Assembly (NCBI RefSeq): GCF_032193765.1
Contig: NZ_JAVBIJ010000001.1
Location: forward strand, 3,286,001-3,350,000
Length of the DNA: 64,000 bases
Reading direction: 5' to 3'
Source: Rhodoferax potami
GTDB lineage: Bacteria; Pseudomonadota; Gammaproteobacteria; Burkholderiales; Burkholderiaceae_C
The notes beneath the pieces were generated by a model, which was given only the letters and a program-made list of their open reading frames with translations, made no database searches and was not told the DNA's origin. Of the stretch, positions 35,107 to 44,862 are shown piece by piece; positions within the stretch are counted from its first letter, which is position 1, and each line of letters starts with the position of its first letter. The translations under genes were made by a program, and so were the position numbers.

Positions 35107-36136
35107 ATGCCCTCGAGCCCCTCCCCCGCGCTGACACGGCGCCACTGGTTTGCAGCTGGCTGCAGCCATTGGCGCGGCCAATACGGCGCCCAAGGTTTGG
35201 GGGGCGCCTTCGATCACGGTACGACTGTCCCATGTCGTGGCGCGGGACACGCCCAAAGGCATGGCGCTGGAACGGTTCCGCGCCCTGACCGAAGAGCGCA
35301 GCCAAGGGCGCTTGCGGGTTCAGATTTACCCCCAGGGCCAGCTTTATGGCGACCATGACGAAATGCAAGCCCTGCAGCTCGGTGCGGTTGACATGGTGGC
35401 GCCCTCCTTGTCCAAGTTCGGCCCCATCGGCTTCCCGGAGTTCGAGTTGTTCGACCTGCCCTTTTTGTTCGACACCCTGGAGGCGGTACGCCGCCTCACG
35501 CGTGGCAAAGTGGGCAAGACTTTGCTGGACAGTTTGCAACGACAGCGGCTATCCGGCTTGGGGTTTTTTGACAACGGCTTCAAGCACATGAGTGCGAACC
35601 GGCCGTTGCTGGAGCCCCGCGACTTTGTCGGTCTGCGCATGCGGGTGCAGGCCTCCCGGGTGATCGCACAGCAAATGCGCGCTTGGGGCGCATGGCCTGT
35701 GACCCTGCCCTTCAGCGAAACCCGACGAGCCTTGGAGACCGGGGTGGTCGACGGCACCGAGAACCCGGTGTCCAACTTCTGGACCCAGGGCATGCAAGCG
35801 GTACAGAGCGACTTGAGCCTCACGACCCATGGCTACCTAGGCTACGCGGTCGTCACCCACCAGCGCTTCTGGGAGAACCTCCCGGCAGGCGATCGCCGCA
35901 TCATGCAAGGCGCGCTCGAAGACGCGCTGGTATTCGGCAATGAAATTGCAGACGCACAAAACGACAAAGCACTCGCAGCGCTGCACCTGACGGGCGCAGC
36001 CCACATCCATAACCCGACCCCTGCGCAAACCCGGCTCCTCAAGAACGCATCAAAGCCGGTGCACGCCGAGCTGGCGGCCCGTATCGGGCAGGACTGGTTG
36101 CGCACCGTGCAAAACGCCCTCCCCAAAGGGGCCTAG
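35107..36136 (+). pseudogene. TRAP-type DctP binding protein, frame break in Tat signal
   Basis: The DctP domain is intact (ITVRLSHVVARDTPKGMALE; SKFGPIGFPEFELFDLPFLF; GLRMRVQASRVIAQQMRAWG; VDGTENPVSNFW). Its N-terminus is split: from the ATG at 35107 frame one gives MPSSPSPALTRRHWFAAG, a Tat motif, while the remaining signal (LAAAIGAANTAPKVWG) and the mature domain are one frame over, joined near 35155-35160. The mature-domain frame has a stop at 35132-35134 and only a TTG at 35150 as a possible start, with a weak signal. Either a one-base insertion has disabled it, or the sequence has an error. Confidence 0.75.
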
Positions 36137-36286
36137 GGTTACTACTGAAGGGTTTTCCCGAGCTGTTGAACGCCACAGTTACCGGGTCAGACACCACTGG
36201 ATAACCTTCGCCCCGCAGAGTCGGGTTGCAGCTTCGGCCGCTACGCCCGCGATCTCGTTTTCCCCAAAAACAAAGAAGGCACTCAC

Positions 36287-36775
36287 TTGAAAATCCAAAG
36301 TCAAAAAGACTTCTACTCCGGCCTGATGTTCACCATCGTGGGCGGCAGTTTTGCGCTGGGCGCAAGCTCCTACCAGCTGGGTACCGGCGCCCGCATGGGC
36401 CCGGGCTACTTCCCCCTGATCCTGGGCGTTCTGCTCGCAGTGCTGGGCTGCGCGATTGCTGTGAAGAGCATGATCACCCCCACGCCAGACGGCGACAAGG
36501 TCGGCAAATTCGCCTGGAAGCCGCTGTTCTTCATCATCAGCGCCAACCTCGTGTTTGGAGCCTGCATCGGCGGACTGCCAGTCATTGGCTTGAAACCTCT
36601 GGGCCTGATCGTGGGCATCTACCTACTCACCTACATCGCCAGCCACGCCGGTGATGAACACAAGTTCAAGGAAGTCGCTGTGTTGGCCACCATCCTGGCG
36701 CTCCTGAGCTACGTCGCCTTCATCGTTCTCCTCAAACTGCAGTTCCCGGTCTGGCCTGCTTACTTCACCGCCTAA
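36287..36775 (+). CDS. tctB: Tripartite tricarboxylate transporter small membrane subunit TctB
   Basis: 162 residues, four helices, with DFYSGLMFTIVGGSFALGAS and GTGARMGPGYFPLILGVLLA, typical of TctB. TTG start with GAAGG nine bases upstream. It precedes tctA as usual. The binding component (TctC) is absent here; a TRAP-type DctP precedes it instead. Confidence 0.9.
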   Translation: MKIQSQKDFYSGLMFTIVGGSFALGASSYQLGTGARMGPGYFPLILGVLLAVLGCAIAVKSMITPTPDGDKVGKFAWKPLFFIISANLVFGACIGGLPVIGLKPLGLIVGIYLLTYIASHAGDEHKFKEVAVLATILALLSYVAFIVLLKLQFPVWPAYFTA

Positions 36776-36809
36776 GCCACGACTGAACCATCGACAGGAA
36801 CTGCACACC

Positions 36810-38321
36810 ATGGAACTCTTTGACAACCTCGCCCTCGGCTTTGGCGTGGCCTTCACCGGCCAAAACCTGATTTATGCCTTCATCGGCTGTTTGCTTGGTA
36901 CTTTGATCGGCGTTTTGCCCGGCATCGGACCCTTGGCGACTATCGCCATGCTTTTGCCAGCTACCTATGCGCTCCCGCCGGTAGCTGCCTTGATCATGCT
37001 GGCCGGTATTTACTACGGCGCCCAGTACGGTGGCTCAACGACAGCCATCTTGGTGAACCTGCCCGGCGAGTCTTCGTCGGTGGTGACCGTGATTGACGGT
37101 TACCAGATGGCTCGTAATGGACGCGCAGGCCCTGCACTCGCTGCAGCGGGTCTGGGTTCTTTCTTTGCCGGTTGTGTGGGCACTTTGATTCTTGCGGCCT
37201 TTGCAGGCCCCTTGACCGAGCTGGCCTTCAAGTTCGGCCCTGCCGAATACTTCAGCCTGATGATTCTGGGCTTGATTGGTGCGGTGGTGCTGGCCTCGGG
37301 CTCTTTGCTCAAGGCGATTGCCATGATTCTCTTGGGTCTCTTGCTGGGGATGGTAGGCACCGATGTGAACTCCGGTGTGGCCCGTTACAGCTTTGATATC
37401 CCTGAGCTGACTGACGGTATCGGCTTCATCGTGATCGCCATGGGCGTCTTCGGCTACGGCGAGATCATCAGCAACCTGTCCAAGAGTGCGGGTGAGCGGG
37501 AGATCTTTACCGCTTCTGTCTCCGGCCTCTTGCCGACCAAACAAGACTTCCAGCGCATGGTGCCTGCTGTTCTGCGTGGTACTGCCTTGGGCTCACTGTT
37601 GGGTATCTTGCCCGGTGGTGGTGCAGTGATGGCAGCCTTTGCGGCTTACACGATTGAGAAGAAGACCAAGCTCCAGCCCGGTGAAGTACCTTTCGGCAAG
37701 GGCAACATCCGTGGTGTAGCAGCTCCTGAAGCGGCGAACAACGCTGGCAGCCAAACCTCTTTCATTCCTCTGCTGACGCTGGGTATCCCACCCAATGCGG
37801 TGATGGCGTTGATGGTGGGTGCGATGACGATCCACAACATCCAGCCCGGACCGCAGGTGATGACAGCCAATCCGGAACTCTTCTGGGGTCTGATTGCTTC
37901 GATGTGGATCGGTAACCTGATGCTGGTGATCCTGAACCTGCCTTTGATCGGTATCTGGATCAAGCTCTTGTCCGTGCCTTACCGCTGGTTGTTCCCTTCT
38001 ATCGTGCTGTTCTGTGCGATCGGTGTGTATTCGACCAACAACAACACCTTCGATATCTGGATGGTGGCGATCTTCGGGATCATTGGTTATTTGTTCATCA
38101 AGCTGGGTACTGAGCCTGCACCGCTGCTCTTGGGATTTATTCTGGGGCCGATGATGGAGGAGTATTTGCGCCGGGCACTCTTGCTCTCCCGTGGCGACTG
38201 GAGTGTGTTTGTGACACGGCCTCTGTCTGCATCCCTGCTGCTGGCGGCTTTGGCTTTGCTTGTCGTGGTGATGCTGCCTTCCATCAAGGCTAAGCGGGAA
38301 GAGGCTTTTGTGGACGATTGA
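36810..38321 (+). CDS. tctA: Tripartite tricarboxylate transporter large membrane subunit TctA
   Basis: 503-residue inner-membrane protein with about 11-12 helices. Signatures: IGVLPGIGPLATIAMLLPAT, YYGAQYGGSTTAILVNLPGE, and ILPGGGAVMAAFAAYTIEKK. It forms the secondary transporter for a carboxylate, driven by a cation gradient. Codon use in the 3' half is less GC-rich than its neighbours. Confidence 0.95.
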   Translation: MELFDNLALGFGVAFTGQNLIYAFIGCLLGTLIGVLPGIGPLATIAMLLPATYALPPVAALIMLAGIYYGAQYGGSTTAILVNLPGESSSVVTVIDGYQMARNGRAGPALAAAGLGSFFAGCVGTLILAAFAGPLTELAFKFGPAEYFSLMILGLIGAVVLASGSLLKAIAMILLGLLLGMVGTDVNSGVARYSFDIPELTDGIGFIVIAMGVFGYGEIISNLSKSAGEREIFTASVSGLLPTKQDFQRMVPAVLRGTALGSLLGILPGGGAVMAAFAAYTIEKKTKLQPGEVPFGKGNIRGVAAPEAANNAGSQTSFIPLLTLGIPPNAVMALMVGAMTIHNIQPGPQVMTANPELFWGLIASMWIGNLMLVILNLPLIGIWIKLLSVPYRWLFPSIVLFCAIGVYSTNNNTFDIWMVAIFGIIGYLFIKLGTEPAPLLLGFILGPMMEEYLRRALLLSRGDWSVFVTRPLSASLLLAALALLVVVMLPSIKAKREEAFVDD

Positions 38322-38365
38322 GGGCAGAATCTCATCCCATTCTTCCACTCATTGTCGAGACTCCC

Positions 38366-39472
38366 TTGACATTCATCCGATCTGCCCTTTTGGGGCTATG
38401 CCTTACCAGCGCTTGGGTCTCCGCCCAGGCCCAACTCCGAATTGGGCAGACGGTGGGGGTGACGGGTGCCGTCGCTGCCACCGTGCAAGAAGCCAGCTTG
38501 GGCGCGCAGCTCTACCTCGACTCCGTCAACGTCAAAGGTGGTGTGGGTGGCGAAAAGATCGAGCTGCTCACCCTGGATGACAAGTTCGACCCCAAGCTCA
38601 CGGTGAGCAACGCCAAAGAGCTGATTGAGGACAAGGGCGTTCTCGCGCTTTTCATGACGCGCGGAACGCCGCACACCGAAGCGCTGATTCCTGTTCTTGA
38701 AAAGTACGGCGTCCCGCTGCTGGCGCCCTCCACAGGTGCCATGTCCTTGCACCAACCGCTCAAGAAATTAATTTTCAATGTGCGCGCCACCTACCAGCGG
38801 GAGGCCGAGCGCGCTGTGCTCCACCTGGCAGCCACGGGGCTGACTCGCATGGCCATCATCCACGTCGATGACAGCTTTGGCCTTGACGGACTGGCGGGCA
38901 CCCAAAAAGGTTTGGAGGCCGTCAAACTCAGCCCGGTCGCGGTGGCCAAGTTCGATCGGAACAAACCCGACTTCTCTCAAATCGGCCCCAGCATTGCCAA
39001 ACTCGAACCGCAAGCCGTGATGGTCATCGGTTCCGGCACCGCCGTGGTCGACGCCATGAAGTCCTTGCGCGACAACGGCAGCAGTGCACAGTTGCTGACC
39101 CTGTCCAACAACGCCTCGTCCGGTTTCATCAAGCTACTGGGCAACCACGCGAGCGGCGTGATCGTGAGCCAGGTGCTGCCGCAGTCCCCCAACTACGCGT
39201 TGGTACAAGAGGCTTCGGGCATGGCCAAGGCCAAAAACATTCTGGATGTCAGCCCCGCCATGCTGGAAGGGTTTGTGTCTGCCAAGGTCCTGGTCGAAGC
39301 GCTGCGCCGTGCAGGCCCCAAGCCGACCCGGGCCAAGTTGCAGACCGCGCTGGAATCCATCAAAGGGTTTGATCTGGGCGGCTTGAGCCTGAGCTTCAGC
39401 ACCACCGACCACACCGGCCTCGATTTCGCCGACTTGTCCATCATTACTGCGTCAGGTAAATTCAGACGCTAG
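38366..39472 (+). CDS. LivK-type (branched-chain amino-acid family) periplasmic binding protein
   Basis: Periplasmic binding protein fold type I (about 368 residues). I chose the TTG giving MTFIRSALLGLCLTSAWVSA because it forms an ideal signal peptide; a TTG overlapping the tctA stop (38318) is an alternative. Motifs: LRIGQTVGVTGAVAATVQEA, VGGEKIELLTLDDKFDPKLT and VGASYQ-like RATYQREAERAVLH. No LivHMGF genes follow, so it may act with a distant ABC transporter or as a sensor. It is directly downstream of tctA. Confidence 0.85.
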   Translation: MTFIRSALLGLCLTSAWVSAQAQLRIGQTVGVTGAVAATVQEASLGAQLYLDSVNVKGGVGGEKIELLTLDDKFDPKLTVSNAKELIEDKGVLALFMTRGTPHTEALIPVLEKYGVPLLAPSTGAMSLHQPLKKLIFNVRATYQREAERAVLHLAATGLTRMAIIHVDDSFGLDGLAGTQKGLEAVKLSPVAVAKFDRNKPDFSQIGPSIAKLEPQAVMVIGSGTAVVDAMKSLRDNGSSAQLLTLSNNASSGFIKLLGNHASGVIVSQVLPQSPNYALVQEASGMAKAKNILDVSPAMLEGFVSAKVLVEALRRAGPKPTRAKLQTALESIKGFDLGGLSLSFSTTDHTGLDFADLSIITASGKFRR

Positions 39473-39611
39473 ACAGCCAGCTCACTTGCTGCTTTACAAA
39501 GGTTTACGCAGCGCCCGCAGCCGTACCTCCGACGCCCACTGCCCAGGCGACAGCACGCGCATGCGGCAATCGCTATATTGCGAACAACGTCCTTTACCTG
39601 AGCTCCTTCCC

Positions 39612-40034
39612 ATGCGCATTTGGCAGAAACCGGTCTCTGTGGAGATCCTTACACACATCAGCAAACACACCGCGGTCGAACAGCTCGGTATCGAGTTCAC
39701 CGAAGTCGGCGACGACTACCTCAAAGGCCGGGTACCCGTTGACCACCGCACCCATCAACCCTATGGCCTATTGCATGGCGGCGTGTCGGTCGTGCTGGCT
39801 GAAACGCTTGGCTCTTGTGGTGCGGGCTTTTCGGTTCCCGAGGGCTACAACGCGGTGGGCCTGGATATCAATGCCAACCACCTCAAAGGCGTCAAGACCG
39901 GTTGGGTGACCGGTATTGCCCGGCCGGTACACCGGGGCCGCACCACCCACGTGTGGCAGATCGACATGCACAACGACGCCGGCGAATTGACCTGCGTGTC
40001 GCGCATCACCATGGCCATCTTGGCGCCTCGCTAA
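39612..40034 (+). CDS. Hotdog-fold thioesterase (PaaI/YdiI type)
   Basis: 140 residues with the PaaI/YdiI hotdog fold: GIEFTEVGDDYLKGRVPVDH, the catalytic loop QPYGLLHGGVSVVLAETLGS, and the CoA-side strand AVGLDINANHLKGVKTGWV. YdiI-type enzymes hydrolyse aromatic acyl-CoA thioesters such as 1,4-dihydroxy-2-naphthoyl-CoA. The start is the ATG before RIWQKPVS; upstream in-frame sequence is not protein-like. Stands alone. Confidence 0.9.
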   Translation: MRIWQKPVSVEILTHISKHTAVEQLGIEFTEVGDDYLKGRVPVDHRTHQPYGLLHGGVSVVLAETLGSCGAGFSVPEGYNAVGLDINANHLKGVKTGWVTGIARPVHRGRTTHVWQIDMHNDAGELTCVSRITMAILAPR

Positions 40035-40044
40035 AGGCGCGTTT

Positions 40045-41193
40045 TCAGCCCTGCTCCACCCGGTTGCGGCCGGCCTGCTTGGCACGGTAAAGCGCCTCGT
40101 CTGCAGCGCTGATGACGGTGTCCAGCGCCTCCGGGGCGCTGTCACAGGTGTGCACCCCAATGCTCACCGTCAGCGAAATGCTGCGGCCATCCGGTGTGCT
40201 CCACCCGGCGCTTTCGACATCCGCACGCAAGTGATCTGCCAAGGCTACTGCACCCACTGCATCGGTATCGGGTAGCACCACCAAAAACTCTTCCCCACCC
40301 CACCGGCCTGCCATGTCTTGCTCGCGCAGCCTGTTGCGCAAACCGGCGGCCAAATGGCGCAAGACCCGGTCCCCCGTCAGGTGGCCATAGGTGTCGTTGA
40401 TGGATTTGAAATGGTCCACATCCAGCATGAGGATAGAAACCGGTTTGCCGCTCCGTCGGGCCTGCGCCAGCTGGAGGGCCAGCGCCTCCATGATGAATCG
40501 GCGGTTGCTCAGGCCCGTGAGCTCATCCTGCATGGCCAATAGGCGATTGCGTTCGTCCGCACGTTCGTTGGTCATGAGTACCAGCCCCTGGCACACCATC
40601 ATCAACGCGACCGATACAAACAAGAAAGTAGCGCTTTGCACAGGATTGGACGTGTTGATAGACCCGATGCCCGCCTCGCCGGACAAGGCGCCCACGGTGC
40701 GCAGGACAAAAGCGGCGCTGATAGCGAGAAAACTGCCGATCACAAAATAAGCCCCCCGGCCGGTCGTCTTGTCAGGCTGCGAGCCCAACTGCCAGGCAAT
40801 CAGCGCACATTGCCAGGCAATGATCACACCGGAGAGGATGATGCGGGTATGGGCATGGCCCAACAGCACAAAGAACAGTACCGCCACCAGAGGCACCGGA
40901 GCCCACACCAGCCAGCGTGACCAGCGGACCTGCAAGAACTGCTGTACCCCCTCTGAAATCAGCGCGAAACTGATCGCCAGCAAGGTGTTGGCCAGCACCA
41001 CCGACACCAGATCGCTGATATGCCCACGCAGCACAAACAGCACATAGGTCAGGGTGTGCAACACAAAACCCCAGGCCCAGTACATCATGCCGTCGCGCTT
41101 GAAGCGGCGGGCCACAGAAGCCAGCGTGGCACTCAAGGTAAAACTCACCACCAGAATGACCAGTAGCAACGTAGGCGTGTGAAGGTCAATCAT
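40045..41193 (-). CDS. Membrane-bound diguanylate cyclase
   Basis: 382 residues: an N-terminal region with six to seven membrane helices (about 5-190), then a GGDEF domain with active site GGEEF and an inhibitory RxxD site (REQD) five residues before it. Makes cyclic di-GMP. Conserved LDVDHFKSINDTYGHLTGD. Convergent with the thioesterase gene. Confidence 0.94.
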   Translation of the reverse strand: MIDLHTPTLLLVILVVSFTLSATLASVARRFKRDGMMYWAWGFVLHTLTYVLFVLRGHISDLVSVVLANTLLAISFALISEGVQQFLQVRWSRWLVWAPVPLVAVLFFVLLGHAHTRIILSGVIIAWQCALIAWQLGSQPDKTTGRGAYFVIGSFLAISAAFVLRTVGALSGEAGIGSINTSNPVQSATFLFVSVALMMVCQGLVLMTNERADERNRLLAMQDELTGLSNRRFIMEALALQLAQARRSGKPVSILMLDVDHFKSINDTYGHLTGDRVLRHLAAGLRNRLREQDMAGRWGGEEFLVVLPDTDAVGAVALADHLRADVESAGWSTPDGRSISLTVSIGVHTCDSAPEALDTVISAADEALYRAKQAGRNRVEQG

Positions 41194-41310
41194 GTATACA
41201 CGCTAACGCACAAGTGATGCCCGCGCGCTAGGGGAACTACCAAGCCAGAGCCGGCCTTGTGCAACCGCCCTGCGCACGCCATACTGCCCGCCAAACCACG
41301 AGGCAACTTT

Positions 41311-42090
41311 GTGATTCCGGTACACCCCATAACCCGGCGCACCGCGCTTGCTGCAAGCCACACATTTCTCTGCGCCCTGCTTTTGGGGAGTCAAGCCGCG
41401 CAGGCCCAAGCAGGCGGCGATGACCCCGCCAACCATTACGACAGCTACACCCCCGCCCAGCTGGAGGCGGTGTGCGACGCCATGTCGCCCACCCGGTACA
41501 TCAGTGGCTTGACCGACGGTGGCTGGGGCACGCTTGGCATAGGCGGTAAAACCTACTATTACCGCTCGGCCTGCTACATGGAGCTGGTGCGCCGCACCGG
41601 GCGTGCGGAACTGTGTGCCAAGGTGGTGGAGCGCCGCTCGCTGCTGGGGGACGGCTCCAACCATTCACCCAAAGCCTGCGCGGCGGTGGCTGCGGCCTAC
41701 CAGGCGCGCGAAAAACAAAGCGCCGAGGACGTGGCGGCTTTCAAGGCATCGGTAGAAGGCGCCTTCACAATCAGTGAACTGCAGGTGCAAGTCCTGCCGG
41801 GAGGGCGTTGGCGCGTGGAAGTCCACACCGTTGGCCAGCGCATGGGCAACTATCAGCTGCAACTCGTCAAAGTGCGCGACGGTGCAGTGTTGCGCGAGGA
41901 AACCGTTGCACTGAGCCGCCCCGAAAATTTCCAGTGGGAGTTGAGCCGTGCCGAGGTGGTTGCGGGCACCTTACTCCCGAACATTTTCCCGATGGCGGTG
42001 CGCATGAGCTTTCTTGTGCCCGCCAGCACCAGCCGGCCTGCGGCAGAGCACAGCACCGGCATAGGCAACTTCACACTCTCTGCAGAGTGA
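41311..42090 (+). CDS. Secreted protein of unknown function
   Basis: 259 residues. GTG start with GAGG eight bases upstream; signal peptide with ITRRTALAASHTFLCALLLG before QAQAGGD. The mature part has six cysteine-bounded segments (AVCDAM, ACYMELV, ELCAKV, ACAAVA) likely disulfide-linked, and a second half rich in beta-strand (GRWRVEVHTVGQRMGNYQLQ). No family recognised. Confidence 0.72.
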   Translation: MIPVHPITRRTALAASHTFLCALLLGSQAAQAQAGGDDPANHYDSYTPAQLEAVCDAMSPTRYISGLTDGGWGTLGIGGKTYYYRSACYMELVRRTGRAELCAKVVERRSLLGDGSNHSPKACAAVAAAYQAREKQSAEDVAAFKASVEGAFTISELQVQVLPGGRWRVEVHTVGQRMGNYQLQLVKVRDGAVLREETVALSRPENFQWELSRAEVVAGTLLPNIFPMAVRMSFLVPASTSRPAAEHSTGIGNFTLSAE

Positions 42091-42097
42091 GTGGTGT

Positions 42098-42682
42098 TCA
42101 GGCAGACTCGCTGCCGCTCTTGGCCATGCGCTCGCTCTTCCAGTACACATCGTCCCCCACTGTGCCATCGGTTCGGTAGCGGTTGAGCACGCGCGAGAGC
42201 ACGAACATCAAGTCCGAAAGGCGGTTGAGATACTGGCGGGGCGTGTCTTTCAAGGCCTCTTCGTTGCCCAGCGCCACCACTGCGCGCTCGGCCCGGCGAG
42301 CCACGGTGCGGCAGACATGCGCCAGCGACGCAGCGCGGGTACCGGCCGGAAGAATGAACTCCTCCAGGCGCGGCAGCGCGGCGTTGTGTTCTGCCAAAGC
42401 CTCGTCCAACGCGAGCACCGCTTCGTGCTTAAGCAATTCAAACCCGGGGATCGACAACTCGCCGCCCAGATTGAAAAGCTGGTGCTGGATTTCGACCAAC
42501 AGGCTGCGCACCGCAGGCGGCATGTCTTCGCACAGCAGCACACCGAGGTGGCTGTTGAGCTCGTCCACATCGCCCATGGCGTGCACCCGCAGGCTGTTTT
42601 TAGAAACACGGGTGTTGTCGCCCAGCCCCGTGGTGCCGTTGTCCCCTGTGCGGGTGGCGATTTGTGTGAGTCGGTTTGCCAT
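42098..42682 (-). CDS. PduO-type ATP:cob(I)alamin adenosyltransferase
   Basis: 194 residues. Contains the full PduO/MMAB motifs: TRTGDNGTTGLGDNTRVSKN at the N-terminus, the DVDELNSHLGVLL helix, FILPAGTRAASLAHVCRTVA and RRAERAVVAL, and YLNRLSDLMFVLSR. Converts cob(I)alamin to adenosylcobalamin. Divergent from the FAD-linked dehydrogenase gene. Confidence 0.95.
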   Translation of the reverse strand: MANRLTQIATRTGDNGTTGLGDNTRVSKNSLRVHAMGDVDELNSHLGVLLCEDMPPAVRSLLVEIQHQLFNLGGELSIPGFELLKHEAVLALDEALAEHNAALPRLEEFILPAGTRAASLAHVCRTVARRAERAVVALGNEEALKDTPRQYLNRLSDLMFVLSRVLNRYRTDGTVGDDVYWKSERMAKSGSESA

Positions 42683-42783
42683 GCGCCCATTGTGGCAGGC
42701 ACGGCTGCCGCTTGCCCGCCAGCAAAGTGACAGCCCCTCGCGCCGCGCAGATTCCTACAATGGCGAAAACAAGGAGACACGCC

Positions 42784-44208
42784 ATGAACGCCCCCACCGC
42801 CCTGAACCACCTGTTGCCCCAAGTGAACCTGCGCGAAGTGCCCGCTGCTTTGCTGGAGGCCCTCAAGGCCCGCTTTGGCGATCAGCTCTCAACCGCGCTG
42901 GTGGTGCGCGAGCAGCACGGGCGTGATGAGTCGGCCTTTGACGTGCCGCCACCCTCGGCGGTGGTGTTCGCGCAAAACACACAAGACGTGAGCGATGCGG
43001 TGAAGCTGGCGGCGCAATACCTGGTGCCGGTGATTCCCTTCGGCGTGGGCTCTTCGCTCGAAGGCCACCTGCTGGCGGTGCAAGGTGGCATCAGCCTGGA
43101 TGTGAGCCGCATGAACAAGGTGCTCTCCATCAACGCCGAGGACCTGACCGTCACCGTGCAGCCCGGCGTGACACGCAAGCAGCTCAATGACGAGATCAAA
43201 TCCACCGGCCTCTTCTTCCCCATCGACCCCGGCGCGGATGCCACCATTGGCGGCATGAGCGCCACCCGTGCCAGCGGAACCAACGCGGTGCGCTACGGCA
43301 CCATGCGCGAAAACGTGCTGGCTCTGGAAGTGGTGACCGCCAGCGGAGAAATCATCCGCACCGGCACCCGCGCCAAGAAGAGCAGCGCCGGCTACGACCT
43401 GACCCGCCTGATGGTGGGCAGTGAAGGCACGCTGGGCGTGATCACCGAAGTCACCGTCAAGCTCTACCCGCTGCCCGAGGCGGTGATGGCAGCCACCTGC
43501 TCATTCAACAGTCTGGCAGACGCAGTCAACACCACGATCCAGCTCATTCAACTCGGCGTGCCGATAGCACGCTGCGAGCTGCTGGACGAAAACACCATCC
43601 GCATGGTTAATGCGCACTCCAAGCTCACGCTGCGCGAAGGCGCCATGCTGCTGATGGAGTTCCACGGCTCGCCCGAAGGCGTGAAAGAACAGATGCAGAC
43701 CGTGCAGGACATTGCAGCCGAGTTCGGCGGTGCCGCGTTCGAGTGGGCCGAAACGCCTGAAGAGCGCACCCGCTTGTGGACCGCGCGGCACAACGCCTAC
43801 TTTGCCGGTATTCAGTCGCGCCCGGGCTGCAAGGCCATCACCACCGACACTTGCGTGCCCATCTCCAGCCTGGCCGACGCGCTCTTGGACAGTGTGACCG
43901 AGGCCCAAGAGGCGGGTCTGCCCTTCTTCCTGGTCGGCCACGTGGGCGACGGCAATTTCCACATGGGCTACCTGATTGACCCGGCCATTCCGGCCGAGCG
44001 TGAGTTGGCCGAGCAGCTCAACCACCAGCTGGTGGCGCGCGCGCTCAAGCTGGGCGGCACCTGCACCGGCGAGCACGGCGTGGGCCTGCACAAGCAAGGC
44101 TTTTTGGTGGAGGAAACCGGCAATGGCGCGGTGGAGATGATGCGCACCATCAAGCGCGCGCTGGACCCGCACAACATCCTGAATCCCGGCAAAATTTTTG
44201 CGCTATAA
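42784..44208 (+). CDS. FAD-linked D-lactate/glycolate-type dehydrogenase
   Basis: 474-residue flavoprotein of the GlcD/Dld family (FAD_binding_4 + FAD-oxidase C). Signatures: VIPFGVGSSLEGHLLAVQGG, VTVQPGVTRKQL, DPGADATIGGMSATRASGTN, VGHVGDGNFHMGYLID and GTCTGEHGVGLHKQGFL. Oxidises a D-2-hydroxy acid, probably D-lactate, passing electrons to the respiratory chain. AAGGAG eight bases before the ATG. Confidence 0.94.
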   Translation: MNAPTALNHLLPQVNLREVPAALLEALKARFGDQLSTALVVREQHGRDESAFDVPPPSAVVFAQNTQDVSDAVKLAAQYLVPVIPFGVGSSLEGHLLAVQGGISLDVSRMNKVLSINAEDLTVTVQPGVTRKQLNDEIKSTGLFFPIDPGADATIGGMSATRASGTNAVRYGTMRENVLALEVVTASGEIIRTGTRAKKSSAGYDLTRLMVGSEGTLGVITEVTVKLYPLPEAVMAATCSFNSLADAVNTTIQLIQLGVPIARCELLDENTIRMVNAHSKLTLREGAMLLMEFHGSPEGVKEQMQTVQDIAAEFGGAAFEWAETPEERTRLWTARHNAYFAGIQSRPGCKAITTDTCVPISSLADALLDSVTEAQEAGLPFFLVGHVGDGNFHMGYLIDPAIPAERELAEQLNHQLVARALKLGGTCTGEHGVGLHKQGFLVEETGNGAVEMMRTIKRALDPHNILNPGKIFAL

Positions 44209-44252
44209 ATTAGATAGCTGACTGCGCATATTTCATGAGCGCTAGCAAGGTA
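44206..44252. repeat. Dispersed hairpin repeat
   Basis: ATAAATTAGATAGCTGACTGCGCATATTTCATGAGCGCTAGC, a degenerate copy of the family, between the dehydrogenase and lemA. It has ATAGCTGACTGCGC and GAGCGCTAGCA as the arms. Confidence 0.6.
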
Positions 44253-44284
44253 TTTATTCATCAATTTACGACAAGGGGTTGGCA

Positions 44285-44851
44285 ATGGGCGTGATGTTTT
44301 GGGTGGTTTTGGCGGTCGCGGTGTTTTACCTGATCAGCCTCTACAACGGGCTGGTGGAGGTCAAAAACGCGGTGTCCAAAGCATGGGCCAACATCGATGT
44401 GCTGCTCAAACAGCGCCATGACGAGTTGCCCAAGCTGATCGACACCTGCAAGCAATACATGCAGCACGAGCAAGCCACCCTGGAGAAGGTGATTGCAGCC
44501 AGGGCCAAGGTGTCCAATGCGCGCGAGTCGCAAGACGTGGCCGCAGTGGGCCGGGCCGAGACCGGTTTGCGCAGCGGCCTGGGCCAGTTGTTTGCATTGG
44601 CCGAGAGCTACCCCGACCTGAAAGCCAACGAGCAGTTTGTGCAACTGCAAGCGCGTATCAGCAGCCTGGAAAACAGCATCGCCGACCGGCGCGAGTTTTA
44701 CAACGAGTCGGTCAATATCAACAACGTGCGCATCGAGCAGTTTCCCGGTGTGCTGGTGGCGCGACTCTTCAACTTCAAGGCGTTTGAACTGCTCAAGTTC
44801 ACCGCCGAAGAACTCACCGACGTGGACGTCAGCGCCCGATTCAAAGCCTGA
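44285..44851 (+). CDS. lemA: LemA family protein
   Basis: 188 residues: N-terminal membrane helix (WVVLAVAVFYLISLYNGLV) then a long helical domain with the LemA signatures NAVSKAWANIDVLLKQRHDE, LPKLIDTCKQY, LQARISSLENSIADRREFYN and VARLFNFKAFELLKF. Function of LemA is not settled. Twelve bases upstream of the GIDE/EF-hand gene, so co-transcribed. Confidence 0.92.
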   Translation: MGVMFWVVLAVAVFYLISLYNGLVEVKNAVSKAWANIDVLLKQRHDELPKLIDTCKQYMQHEQATLEKVIAARAKVSNARESQDVAAVGRAETGLRSGLGQLFALAESYPDLKANEQFVQLQARISSLENSIADRREFYNESVNINNVRIEQFPGVLVARLFNFKAFELLKFTAEELTDVDVSARFKA

Positions 44852-44862
44852 GCGGGGGCGGC

